This document shows positions 1 through 7,870 of a stretch of 28,836 bases of DNA, one piece after another. The stretch is taken from positions 1 through 28,836 of the forward strand of contig DFLL01000010.1 in the NCBI GenBank assembly GCA_002375205.1, given 5' to 3'. The notes under the pieces are model-generated. The model searched no databases. It worked only from the letters and a program-made list of their open reading frames with translations, and was not told where the DNA came from. The stretch's first letter is position 1; each line of letters opens with the position of its first letter. The position numbers were made by a program, and so were the translations under genes. Origin of the DNA: Caryophanales bacterium UBA3620. Its GTDB lineage: Bacteria; Bacillota_I; Bacilli_A; RF39; UBA660.

Positions 1-1173
1 GTTAATAAAATAGATAAACCTACTGCTAATGTAGAAAAAGTACTAACAGAGATGTCTGCTAATGGATTGCAACCGGAAAGCTGGGGCGGAGACATTATGT
101 TTGTCAATATCTCAGCAGTAACTGGTGAAGGTATTGATGACTTATTAGAAAGAATTCTATTACTTAGTGAATTAGGAGAATTAAAAGCTAATCCAAATAG
201 ATATGCATCTGGTACAGTAATAGAATCAAAAATAGATAAAAACTCTGGAGTAGTAACAAATATCTTAGTACAAAATGGAACTTTAAGACTAGGAGATCCA
301 ATTGTAGTAGGAAATATTTCTGGTAAAGTAAGAACCTTAAAAAATGATAAAGGTGAAAACCTAGTCGAGGCTCTACCATCAATGCCAGTATCTATAACTG
401 GATTATCTGAAAGCCCATCAGCAGGTGATAAATTTATGGCCTTTGAAAGTGAAAAGAAAGCTAAAGCCATCGCTACTCAAAGACAAAAGAATGAGAAAGA
501 AAGACAAAATAAACCAAAAACAGCAATTTCTTTAGATGATCTATTTAATAGAGTAGAAGCTGGTGAAAAAGAAATAAACGTTATCTTAAAAGCGGATGTT
601 AAAGGTAGTGAAGAGGCTGTTAAAAACTCCCTATTAAAACTAGATGTTGATGGTATCAAAGTAAATGTCATAAGAAGTGGTATTGGTGGTATATCCGAAA
701 GTGATGTAATCTTAGCAGATGCTTCTAAAGCAATCATAATAGGCTTTAATATAAGACCAGACCATAAAGTAGCAGAAACTGCTAAAGATAAAGGAATCGA
801 AGTACGTTATTACGATATTATCTATAAAGTCGTAGAAGACATGGAAGATGCTTTAAAAGGAAAACTAGAACCTGAATTTGAAGAGAAAATACTAGGAACA
901 GCCGAAGTAAGAAAACTATTTAAGTTCTCTAAAGTAGGAACAATCGCAGGATCTTATGTAACATCAGGAGTAATAAAAAGAAATGCAAACTCTCGAATAA
1001 TAAGAGATGGAATAGTAATAAACGATAGTACTATTGCATCCATTGCAAGAGAAAAAGATCAAGTAAAAGAAGTAAAGCAAGGACTAGAATGTGGAATTAC
1101 TATTGATAACTTTAATGATATCAAAGAAGGCGATGTCATTGAAGCATATGAGTTAGTAGAAATAAAAAAATAA
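1..1173 (+). CDS. infB: Translation initiation factor IF-2, C-terminal part (5' end outside window)
   Basis: IF-2 is the GTPase that brings fMet-tRNA to the 30S subunit and promotes subunit joining. The frame is open from base 1, so the gene starts upstream; the ATG at 52 is internal. The first codons give the G4 motif NKID, and ISAVTGEG near bases 106-129 fits the G5 region. Domain II follows (ASGTVIESKIDKNSG), then the IF-2 domain 3 (KADVKGSEEAV) and a C-terminal domain ending in GDVIEAYELVEIKK, as in complete IF-2 proteins. The stop is 25 bases before the next likely start, so it heads an operon with the unknown gene at 1199 and rbfA, the usual nusA-infB-rbfA arrangement. The G1-G3 motifs lie outside the window. 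Confidence 0.97.
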   Translation, partial: VNKIDKPTANVEKVLTEMSANGLQPESWGGDIMFVNISAVTGEGIDDLLERILLLSELGELKANPNRYASGTVIESKIDKNSGVVTNILVQNGTLRLGDPIVVGNISGKVRTLKNDKGENLVEALPSMPVSITGLSESPSAGDKFMAFESEKKAKAIATQRQKNEKERQNKPKTAISLDDLFNRVEAGEKEINVILKADVKGSEEAVKNSLLKLDVDGIKVNVIRSGIGGISESDVILADASKAIIIGFNIRPDHKVAETAKDKGIEVRYYDIIYKVVEDMEDALKGKLEPEFEEKILGTAEVRKLFKFSKVGTIAGSYVTSGVIKRNANSRIIRDGIVINDSTIASIAREKDQVKEVKQGLECGITIDNFNDIKEGDVIEAYELVEIKK

Positions 1174-1198
1174 ATAAGAAAGAAGGAAAGTGATAAAG

Positions 1199-1552
1199 AT
1201 GAGAGAAGAAAGTAAAAGAGTAGCAGCAGTAACTGCTGCCAATAGAGAAAAAGAGAAAATAGAAAGACTTTATAAAGTTACTGGACCAACCAGAGAAAAA
1301 AACGCAGCGGCTTTATTAATTGAAGCAGGAAAAATTGCTTATTTTGATGAATATTATTTTGGTATAAAATTAGAAAATCAAGAAATAGGTAAAATAGGAC
1401 AATTTGATGACCCAAGAGTAACAGAAAACTTTAAAAGAGGTTATAAGAGAGGTCAAGAAATAGTATCTTCTGTAGAAAAAACAGGTCTAACAAAAGCACT
1501 ACCTGAAAAATACCAAGAAATAGCATTACAAAACAATAAAACAAGAAGATAA
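1199..1552 (+). CDS. Conserved-looking small basic protein between infB and rbfA
   Basis: A 117-residue charged protein with no signal peptide or membrane segment that I do not recognise. The frame opens at GTG 1190, but ATG 1199 is preferred because AAGGAA at 1183-1188 is then correctly spaced. The N-terminus is Lys/Arg/Glu-rich and probably helical. The middle has GKIAYFDEYYFGIKLENQEIG, and the C-terminal half has FKRGYKRGQEI, a basic patch that could bind RNA. Many Bacillota carry ylxP (DUF503) between infB and rbfA, but this sequence does not resemble that family. Its place between two translation factors suggests a ribosome-related role, which is inference only. Confidence 0.75.
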   Translation: MREESKRVAAVTAANREKEKIERLYKVTGPTREKNAAALLIEAGKIAYFDEYYFGIKLENQEIGKIGQFDDPRVTENFKRGYKRGQEIVSSVEKTGLTKALPEKYQEIALQNNKTRR

Positions 1553-1563
1553 GGTGAATATCT

Positions 1564-1905
1564 ATGAGTATAAAACTAGAAAGATTAAATCACATCTTTA
1601 CTGAAGCAATATCAAAAGTAGTTGCTGAAGAAGTAAAAGATGAAGATATAAAATTTGTTACCATAACAGCGGTAGATATCTCAAGTGATTTATCTTATGC
1701 TAAAGTATATTATACAAATCTAATTGATGAAGATAGAGAAAAAGTCCATACTGCTTTAAATAAAGCAAGTGGTTTTATCAGAGGTAAATTATTTGATATG
1801 GTCGAAATAAGAAAAATGCCAGAACTTACTTTTATCTATGATAAATCAATTGAATATGGTAATAAAATAGAAAAAATAATCGAAGATATTAACAAGGAGG
1901 AGTAA
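1564..1905 (+). CDS. rbfA: 30S ribosome-binding factor A
   Basis: RbfA binds immature 30S subunits and helps 16S rRNA 5'-end maturation, notably in the cold. The 113-residue length and the single KH-like domain fit the family: N-terminal helix with RLNHIFTEAISKVV, then VTITAVDISSDLSYAKVYYT, and RGKLFDMVEIRKMPELTFIYDKSIEYG. It starts 11 bases after the preceding stop, with AAGGTGAATATCT before the ATG. Its last codons contain a perfect AAGGAGG (1894-1900), followed at once by a long hairpin at 1909-1942. Confidence 0.96.
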   Translation: MSIKLERLNHIFTEAISKVVAEEVKDEDIKFVTITAVDISSDLSYAKVYYTNLIDEDREKVHTALNKASGFIRGKLFDMVEIRKMPELTFIYDKSIEYGNKIEKIIEDINKEE

Positions 1906-1908
1906 GCT

Positions 1909-1948
1909 AAAACAATATTATTTTAATTAATAATATTGTTTTGCTTTT
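1909..1948 (+). terminator. Perfect 14-bp hairpin between rbfA and truB
   Basis: Bases 1909-1922 (AAAACAATATTATT) are the exact reverse complement of 1929-1942, with a 6-base loop and then GCTTTTAT. The stem is very AT-rich and is flanked by A on the left and T on the right, so it could act as a weak intrinsic terminator in either direction or as a processing or translation signal. truB starts only 15 bases after the stem, so full termination here would require truB to have its own promoter, and none is evident. Confidence 0.7.
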
Positions 1949-1956
1949 ATATAGAT

Positions 1957-2823
1957 ATGAATGGAGTTTTAGTAGTAGACAAACCTAAAGGTTTAACAAG
2001 TAGAGATGTTGTAAATATTATTTGTAAAAAGTTTAATACCAAAAAAGTAGGTCATACTGGTACTTTAGACCCAATCGCCGAAGGAGTACTCGTAGTACCA
2101 ATAGGTAGGGCCTTAAAAATATCGGAATTATTAACTTCGGAAAGAAAAGAATATATAGCAAGAGTAATACTAGGTTATGAAACTGATATGTTAGATATTA
2201 CTGGTACAGAAACAAAAAGGAATATGCCTACTTGTACTAAAGAAGAAATAATAAATGTATTAAATTCATTTATAGGTAAATATAATCAAAAAGTACCAAT
2301 GTACTCCGCTGTTAAAGTAGGAGGAAGAAAACTCTATGAATATGCCCGTCAAGGAATAGAAGTAAATCCTCCATCTAAAGAAGTAGAAATATACTCTTTA
2401 GAGTTAATTAGTGATATAATATATATGGAAGATTGCATAGAGTTTTCTATTAAATGTGAAGTAAGTAAAGGAACCTATATCAGAAGTTTAATAAGAGATA
2501 TTGCTTATAAGTTAAATACCTATGGTACTATGAAAGAACTAATTAGAACTAAACAAGGTAATTTTTCTATCGATAATTCTTATACATTAGAACAAATAGA
2601 AAACAATGAATATAAACTTCTAACGATTAAAGAAGCTCTTCCTAATATTAAGGTAACTAAAATAGATGACGAATTATTAAAAAAAGTAAAAAATGGTATG
2701 GTGTTAGATAGCTTCTTTAAAGAAGAATTATCCCTATTAATAGATAAAAATAATAATGAAATAGCTATCTATAAACGAGATGGTACAGGAAAAGTAAAAC
2801 CATATAAGATGATTGAGGTATAA
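1957..2823 (+). CDS. truB: tRNA pseudouridine(55) synthase TruB
   Basis: TruB makes pseudouridine 55 in the T-loop of tRNAs. From ATG 1957 the protein has 288 residues. It begins with the typical MNGVLVVDKPKGLTSRDVV, and the catalytic motif GHTGTLDP places the catalytic Asp at residue 38. Other family blocks follow (PMYSAVKVGGRKLYEYAR, then KCEVSKGTYIRSLIRDI), and the C-terminal part fits a PUA-like domain. The frame is open back to TTG 1936, but that start lies inside the hairpin at 1909-1942. No Shine-Dalgarno sequence precedes ATG 1957; the nearest is the AAGGAGG inside the end of rbfA. mutL starts 2 bases after the stop. Confidence 0.96.
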   Translation: MNGVLVVDKPKGLTSRDVVNIICKKFNTKKVGHTGTLDPIAEGVLVVPIGRALKISELLTSERKEYIARVILGYETDMLDITGTETKRNMPTCTKEEIINVLNSFIGKYNQKVPMYSAVKVGGRKLYEYARQGIEVNPPSKEVEIYSLELISDIIYMEDCIEFSIKCEVSKGTYIRSLIRDIAYKLNTYGTMKELIRTKQGNFSIDNSYTLEQIENNEYKLLTIKEALPNIKVTKIDDELLKKVKNGMVLDSFFKEELSLLIDKNNNEIAIYKRDGTGKVKPYKMIEV

Positions 2824-2825
2824 GT

Positions 2826-4601
2826 ATGAGTAAGATAAAAGTAATGAGTGAACTACTATCTAATAAAATAGCCGCCGGAGAAGTAGTCGAAAAAGTTGTA
2901 TCAATAGTCAAAGAACTAGTGGAAAATTCCGTCGATGCCGGAGCAACTACTATTAAAGTTGATTTAAAAGAATCAGGACTTAGGGAAATAGTTGTTACCG
3001 ATAATGGAATTGGAATGGATCACGATGATGCCGTTTTAGCCTTTCAAAGACATGCTACTAGTAAATTATATACCGATGATGATTTATTTTCGATTAAATC
3101 ATTAGGTTTTAGAGGAGAAGCTCTTCCATCTATCGCTGCGGTATCTGAAGTAATTCTAAAAACATGTCAGAATGAAGTAGGTACTTTAGTTCATATTAAA
3201 GGTGGTAAAATCCTTGAAGAAAAAAATTCTGATGCAAGAATTGGTACGCAGATAACTGTAACCAATATGTTCTATAATACCCCTGCTAGATTAAAACATT
3301 TATCAAGTGTCTATGCTGAACTAGCAAGTGTCACTGAATATGTAAATAAAATGGCATTATCTTATCCTAAAATAAAATTCATCCTAACAAATGATGAAAA
3401 AGAACTACTAAATACTGATGGTTCGGGTAATTTATTAAAAGTAATTAAATCCATATATGGTTTAGATGTAGCCAAGAAAATGCTTGAAATAAATGTAAGT
3501 AATGATGACTATGAAGTATCAGGATATATTTCCCTACCTGAAGTTAATCGTTCATCTAGAAATCATATGACCATATTAGTAAATGGCAGAGTAATAAAAA
3601 ATCAAATAATAAATAAAGTAATCAATGACTCATATTCATCATATAAAGAGGATACAAGATATCCAATAGTAGTCCTAAATATAAAAACAGATCCCTCGCT
3701 CGTGGATGTCAATGTTCATCCATCTAAGCAAGATATCAAGTTCAGTAACTTTGAAGATTTAAAAGAACTAATATCTAATGGTATCAAAAATGTTATTAAA
3801 ACAAAATTACTTATACCTAAAATAGAAGTAAAAGAAGAAGTACCAGAGCCTACTTATGAAAATCTAACTCTTAACTTAGAAAGAAATATTGTAAGTGAAA
3901 GTACTAGTAGTAATGATAAAGAAAGACTTACTAAATTAATTAATTTTGATTATGAACCAAATAATGAATTAGATACTCTTGAAAAAGAAGAGTATATTGA
4001 AGAACTACCTACGGAAAAGTTACCTGAATTATATCCTGTTGGCTTAGTACATGGAACATATATTGTCTGTGAAAATGAAAAAGGAATCTATCTAATCGAT
4101 CAGCATGCTGCTCAGGAAAGAATTAATTATGAAAAATTTTCTTATCTATTAGCACATCCTAATAATGATATTATCAATAGTATTGTTCCAATAGTAATAG
4201 AACTTCCTATGCAAGACTATATCATTATCAAAAATAATATCGATATCTTAGATAAACTAAATATCAAAGTCGAAGAATTTGGTCAAAGTTCCCTAAGAGT
4301 AATCTCTCATCCTACTTGGTTTACTAAAGGAAGAGAAGAAATAACGATAAGAAATATATTAGAAATGATCAAAGAAGAAGAAAAACACTTTGATTTAGCC
4401 AAGTTTCTCGATCATCTAGCGGCTACTATGGCGTGTAAAGCAAGTGTCAAGGGAAATACTAGAATAACTAAAGAAGATATGGAAAGTATTATAAATCAGT
4501 TACGAGAGTGTAAAAATCCTTTTAATTGTCCTCATGGAAGACCAACAATAATTAATTTTACTATCTATGAATTAGAAAAAATGTTTAAAAGGAGTGTATA
4601 A
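2826..4601 (+). CDS. mutL: DNA mismatch repair protein MutL with intact endonuclease site
   Basis: MutL couples mismatch recognition by MutS to strand removal. The 591-residue protein has the N-terminal GHKL ATPase (IAAGEVVEKVVSIVKELVENS, then DNGIGM, HATSK and GFRGEALPSIAA). A variable linker follows at about residues 330-400. The C-terminal dimerisation domain carries the nicking-endonuclease motif DQHAAQERINYE starting at residue 425, plus ACKASVKG and CPHGRPT. It is therefore a self-nicking MutL, not the E. coli type. mutS is not adjacent. The gene overlaps the next one by a single base (TAATG). Confidence 0.98.
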   Translation: MSKIKVMSELLSNKIAAGEVVEKVVSIVKELVENSVDAGATTIKVDLKESGLREIVVTDNGIGMDHDDAVLAFQRHATSKLYTDDDLFSIKSLGFRGEALPSIAAVSEVILKTCQNEVGTLVHIKGGKILEEKNSDARIGTQITVTNMFYNTPARLKHLSSVYAELASVTEYVNKMALSYPKIKFILTNDEKELLNTDGSGNLLKVIKSIYGLDVAKKMLEINVSNDDYEVSGYISLPEVNRSSRNHMTILVNGRVIKNQIINKVINDSYSSYKEDTRYPIVVLNIKTDPSLVDVNVHPSKQDIKFSNFEDLKELISNGIKNVIKTKLLIPKIEVKEEVPEPTYENLTLNLERNIVSESTSSNDKERLTKLINFDYEPNNELDTLEKEEYIEELPTEKLPELYPVGLVHGTYIVCENEKGIYLIDQHAAQERINYEKFSYLLAHPNNDIINSIVPIVIELPMQDYIIIKNNIDILDKLNIKVEEFGQSSLRVISHPTWFTKGREEITIRNILEMIKEEEKHFDLAKFLDHLAATMACKASVKGNTRITKEDMESIINQLRECKNPFNCPHGRPTIINFTIYELEKMFKRSV

Positions 4602-4975
4602 TGAACTACTTTAATGAATTACTTGAAATAAATAAAATAATCACAAATGACGATAATAATGTAAGATTAGAAACCTTAGAAGGAGTCTATCAACTATTAG
4701 ATACCTTTAATAGAAGGCCTTTCGATTTAGATGAATTTATTAAATTATGTATTTTACTATTTAATATGCAAATTTTTTATGATGGTAATTCTAGAACAAT
4801 TTTTACATATTTAATAAGAAAACTAGATGAGTATGGTTATAATATTAATGTTAATAATGCAAAAGAAGAATTAATAGAATTAAGAAGATTATTTCCTACA
4901 ATATATGATTTAAATGAAGAAATTAATGATAAAACAATTTTAAGAATAAAAAAATATGTATATGAAAGAAAGTAA
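4601..4975 (+). CDS. Fic-domain-like protein with degenerate active-site motif
   Basis: A 124-residue helical protein. Residues 56-65 read MQIFYDGNSR, followed by TIFTYLIRKLDEYGYNI. This lines up with the Fic core, where HPF(x)(D/E)GNGR is followed by a hydrophobic helix and GY(P/N)I. At the three key places it departs from the motif: His becomes Gln57, the second Gly becomes Ser64, and the second Arg is missing. An ordinary Fic AMP-transferase activity is therefore unlikely. It is also shorter than most Fic domains. It is translationally coupled to mutL (stop and start overlap) and 12 bases upstream of miaA, so it is expressed with both. Assignment rests on motif and spacing alone; an unrelated helical protein remains possible. 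Confidence 0.6.
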   Translation: MNYFNELLEINKIITNDDNNVRLETLEGVYQLLDTFNRRPFDLDEFIKLCILLFNMQIFYDGNSRTIFTYLIRKLDEYGYNINVNNAKEELIELRRLFPTIYDLNEEINDKTILRIKKYVYERK

Positions 4976-4987
4976 AGGTAAAAGATA

Positions 4988-5869
4988 ATGAATAAAGTAA
5001 TTGTAGTAACAGGTCCAACAGCAGTAGGTAAAACAAAATTATCAATTGAACTAGCTAAGAAATATCATGGAGAAATAATAAATGCTGATGCTGTTCAAGT
5101 GTATATTGGTTTAGATATCGGGTCTGCTAAAGTAACAAAGGAAGAAATGGAAGATATTCCACATCATTTATTTGATATAAAAGAAGTAAATGAAGATTAT
5201 ACTATTTATCATTATCAACAGGACTGTCGTAGATTAATATCGGAAATACAAAAAAGAGGAAATACTCCCATTCTTGTAGGAGGTACAGGACTATATATAA
5301 AAGCAGCACTCTACGATTATAAATTATCTAAAGAAAAAGAAAATAATACTTATGATAATCTAACTACAGAAGAGTTATATCAGGAATTAATAAGTCTTGA
5401 TAAAGATATTCAAATAGATAAAAATAATCGTCGAAGATTAATAAGAGCATTAAACTATTATAAAGAAAATAATAAGTCAATAAATGATAATAAAACAGAT
5501 AAATTATTATATGATGCTATCTTTATTGGTTTAACTACAGATAGAAAAATTCTTTACAATAAAATAAATGATAGAGTAGATATTATGATAAAAGAAGGAT
5601 TACTTGATGAAGTAAAATCCTTTTATGAAAAGGGAATAAGAACTAAACCACTACTTAGTGCTATTGGTTATAAAGAGTTATATGAATACTTTGATGGTAA
5701 TACAGAACTAGATGTTGCCATAGATAATATTAAGAAAAATTCAAGACATTATGCTAAAAGACAATATACTTTTTTTAATCATCAACTACCAGTAGCATGG
5801 TTTGAAACTGACTATCATAATTTTAATAATACAATAGAAAAAGTAAGCAGTTATATCGATAATAACTAA
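4988..5869 (+). CDS. miaA: tRNA dimethylallyltransferase MiaA
   Basis: MiaA adds an isopentenyl group to A37 of tRNAs that read codons starting with U. The 293-residue length is normal. The P-loop GPTAVGKT is at residues 9-16, then the substrate region with the conserved GEIINADAVQVY and GLDIGSAK. DIPHHLFDIKEVNEDYTIYHYQ and PILVGGTGLYIKAALY follow, and the C-terminal region has RRLIRALNYY and RHYAKRQYTFF. The mutL-miaA linkage is common in Bacillota; here a Fic-like gene sits between them. The ribosome binding site is weak (AAAGG, then AAAAGATA). Confidence 0.98.
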   Translation: MNKVIVVTGPTAVGKTKLSIELAKKYHGEIINADAVQVYIGLDIGSAKVTKEEMEDIPHHLFDIKEVNEDYTIYHYQQDCRRLISEIQKRGNTPILVGGTGLYIKAALYDYKLSKEKENNTYDNLTTEELYQELISLDKDIQIDKNNRRRLIRALNYYKENNKSINDNKTDKLLYDAIFIGLTTDRKILYNKINDRVDIMIKEGLLDEVKSFYEKGIRTKPLLSAIGYKELYEYFDGNTELDVAIDNIKKNSRHYAKRQYTFFNHQLPVAWFETDYHNFNNTIEKVSSYIDNN

Positions 5870-5885
5870 CTTACTCTTCTTTTTT
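5840..5885 (+). terminator. Probable terminator overlapping the miaA 3' end
   Basis: AGTAAG near 5842 pairs with CTTACT at 5870-5875, and an inner pairing GTTAT/ATAAC stabilises the stem. The run of T at about 5876-5885 completes an intrinsic terminator. The miaA stop lies within the stem. Repeat element copy A begins at the end of this T run. Confidence 0.5.
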
Positions 5886-5962
5886 GTTAATTCCGCCATG
5901 GGCGGTTCAAACTAACTATGTTAGTTTGATAATACATGTACAAGAATAGTCTTTATATAGAT
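5886..5962 (+). repeat. Dispersed two-hairpin intergenic element, copy A
   Basis: Starts GTTAATT. Hairpin 1 is CCGCC (5893-5897), loop ATG, GGCGG (5901-5905). Hairpin 2 is AAACTAAC (5909-5916), loop TAT, GTTAGTTT (5920-5927). Then come GATAATAC and the conserved tail TACAAGAATAGTC, ending in ATATAGAT. Copy B at 18085 matches hairpin 2 and the tail almost base for base. The element lies between the convergent miaA and gpsA genes and reaches the gpsA stop. Confidence 0.75.
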
Positions 5963-6930
5963 TATTCTTTTCTGATTAAGAAATTAGAAAGTTCTTCCGG
6001 AGATTTATCTCCATATATAATATTATAAATTAAATTAATAATAGGCATTTTTATCTTTCTATTACTAAGTAGTTTTTTAATAGATACCAAAGTATTTAAA
6101 CCTTCAATAGTAGTGCTTTCTATATATTTATTTATTTCTTCTTTAGAAGTACCACTACCAATTAATTTACCTAGAGTATAATTTCTACTTTTATCTGAAG
6201 TACAAGTAAGAAGAATATCTCCAAAACCTGCATAAGATAATATAGTTTTCTTACTACCACCAAGAGCATGACTAAGATTTTTAATATCATTAAGCGCTTC
6301 TGTAATAAGTAGACTACTCGTAGAAATAGGATACCCCATACCATCAATCATCCCAGATGCAATAGCAATGACATTTTTAATACTGCCACATATTTCTGTA
6401 CCAATAACATCTCTTGTAGGTCTTAATTTTACATAATTATTTTTCATACTCTTTATAATTATTTCTCTAGCCATTTTACTTCTTGAAGCAACACTAAGTC
6501 CTATAGGAACTTTTTTTACTACATCTTCGGCAAAAGTACCACCAGAAATAATACCAATATTAGATGTATTAATTTCACTTCTAACTACATCGTAAAGGAG
6601 CATTCTAGTAGTATCTTCAAGTCCTTTAGAGGCAATACATATAACTTGATTATTATAGTATTTTTTAAGTTCTCTAGTAGTACTTCTAACAAATTTCGAA
6701 GGAACAACAATCACAATTAGAGAAGCACCATCAATTACTTCTTTCATATCATTAGATATCCCTATATCTTTAGGAATAATATAATCTATCTTATTACTTT
6801 TACTCCTATTAAGTAGTAATTCTTTTTCTTCTTCACTATTAGTCCACATACTAACCTTTAATTTATTATTATAAAAAATACTAGCAAGAGCCATACCATA
6901 AGCTCCAGTACCTAATATAGCTACTTTCAT
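5962..6930 (-). CDS. gpsA: Glycerol-3-phosphate dehydrogenase [NAD(P)+]
   Basis: GpsA reduces dihydroxyacetone phosphate to sn-glycerol 3-phosphate, the backbone for phospholipids. The 322-residue protein starts with the Rossmann motif ILGTGAYGMALA. It has the family blocks IVVVPSKF, SKGLE and ISGGTFAEDV. The catalytic Lys region is in GTEICGSIKNVIAIASGM, and GFGDILLTCTSDKSRNYTLG follows. The start overlaps the stop of the DUF192 gene by 4 bases (ATGA), indicating translational coupling. der is often the neighbour in Bacilli and is absent here. Confidence 0.97.
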   Translation of the reverse strand: MKVAILGTGAYGMALASIFYNNKLKVSMWTNSEEEKELLLNRSKSNKIDYIIPKDIGISNDMKEVIDGASLIVIVVPSKFVRSTTRELKKYYNNQVICIASKGLEDTTRMLLYDVVRSEINTSNIGIISGGTFAEDVVKKVPIGLSVASRSKMAREIIIKSMKNNYVKLRPTRDVIGTEICGSIKNVIAIASGMIDGMGYPISTSSLLITEALNDIKNLSHALGGSKKTILSYAGFGDILLTCTSDKSRNYTLGKLIGSGTSKEEINKYIESTTIEGLNTLVSIKKLLSNRKIKMPIINLIYNIIYGDKSPEELSNFLIRKE

Positions 6931-7241
6931 TTAATCATCATCTTCTTTCCAATTTCAATATCAAAATAGTTACTAGGAGTCTCAAATACTTTACTTACTC
7001 CTTTTTTAGGTAGAATAATTTTATTCGTACCTAAATTATTATAATAGAATAATATCTTATTATCTTTATCACACATTATAACATCAATATTCTCTTTCAT
7101 AAAGAAAGTATGAATACTATTACATTTGTCAAATAAAAGAGCTTTATTAATACCTCTACTAAACATAAAACCTTTTAGTCTACTATAAAAAGATTTGCAT
7201 TCTGTTAGATTAATTTCTTTATCTTCAAATATTAGTTTCAT
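6927..7241 (-). CDS. DUF192 family protein
   Basis: A 104-residue protein of the DUF192 family, whose function is not settled. Recognisable parts are the early RLKGFMFS (family: R..GLM.R) and LLFDKCNSIHTFFMKENIDVIMCD (family: F.....FWM.NT...LDVVF.D). No signal peptide is visible, so a cytoplasmic location is likely. The frame extends to ATG 7253, but GGTGA placed just before ATG 7241 favours the shorter start. It is the first gene of a two-gene operon with gpsA and has its own promoter at 7260-7288. Confidence 0.85.
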   Translation of the reverse strand: MKLIFEDKEINLTECKSFYSRLKGFMFSRGINKALLFDKCNSIHTFFMKENIDVIMCDKDNKILFYYNNLGTNKIILPKKGVSKVFETPSNYFDIEIGKKMMIK

Positions 7242-7259
7242 ATCATTCACCATAAATTA

Positions 7260-7288
7260 ATTATATAGATAAAAGCGTTAAATAGCAA
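7260..7288 (-). promoter_or_regulatory. SigA-type promoter of the DUF192-gpsA operon
   Basis: On the minus strand: -35 TTGCTA (7288-7283), 17-base spacer, -10 TATAAT (7265-7260). The leader before ATG 7241 would be about 12 bases. It is divergent from the pseudopilin promoter, with 8 bases between the two -35 boxes. Confidence 0.75.
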
Positions 7289-7296
7289 GCGTGTTA

Positions 7297-7325
7297 TTGA
7301 TAAAAATTTAAGATAATGATACAAT
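7297..7325 (+). promoter_or_regulatory. SigA-type promoter of the pseudopilin-lspA-rluD genes
   Basis: -35 TTGATA (7297-7302), 17-base spacer, -10 TACAAT (7320-7325), followed by GGAGG at 7332-7336 and ATG 7345. Confidence 0.75.
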
Positions 7326-7344
7326 ATAACTGGAGGAAATAGAT

Positions 7345-7866
7345 ATGAATAGAAAAGGATTTACCCTAATAGAGTTACTAGCGGTAATAGTAATAATGGC
7401 TATAGTTTTAGTAATAGCAATACCTAGTAGTATAGATGGCTATAAAAAAAGTAAATTAAAAGCAGAAGAAGTATTTGTAAAAAGATTATCTGAGCAAGTA
7501 GATTCATATACTTCATTAAATTCAGATGAACTTAGTTTTAATACAAATATCGGTACTAAAATAAAACCAGATACTGATAGAAGAGAAGTAACAGTTTATC
7601 AAGATATAATTACTGTACAAAATCTAATAGAAGAAAAACTAATAAAAAATAGCGATTATATAAATCCTAATAATAAAAATGAAGAATGTAATGTAAATGC
7701 TGAAATAGAAGTATACAAGGATAGTGACTTTGTATATTGTCATAAAATAAAAGCATTAAGTTTAGGATGCCTTACCGATGATTATATTGAAAATGTTGAA
7801 TCAGAAAAAAATGATGATATATCAGATGGAAATCCATATGTAGTAGATACATGTGTATGGGAGTAG
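7345..7866 (+). CDS. Type IV pilin-like protein (prepilin N-terminus)
   Basis: The 173-residue protein starts MNRKGFTLIELLAVIV, a class III signal: prepilin peptidase would cut after Gly5 and methylate Phe6, with Glu at mature position 5. A single hydrophobic helix (about residues 6-27) is followed by a charged region and a C-terminal domain with four Cys that could form disulfides. No assembly ATPase, platform protein or prepilin peptidase is in this window, so the machinery must be elsewhere. The layout matches the pseudopilin at 11657, including LIKNSDYINPNNKNEEC against LKSSDNNDKVINPKNSKN. Its start is supported by TGGAGG. Confidence 0.85.
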   Translation: MNRKGFTLIELLAVIVIMAIVLVIAIPSSIDGYKKSKLKAEEVFVKRLSEQVDSYTSLNSDELSFNTNIGTKIKPDTDRREVTVYQDIITVQNLIEEKLIKNSDYINPNNKNEECNVNAEIEVYKDSDFVYCHKIKALSLGCLTDDYIENVESEKNDDISDGNPYVVDTCVWE

Positions 7867-7870
7867 CATT

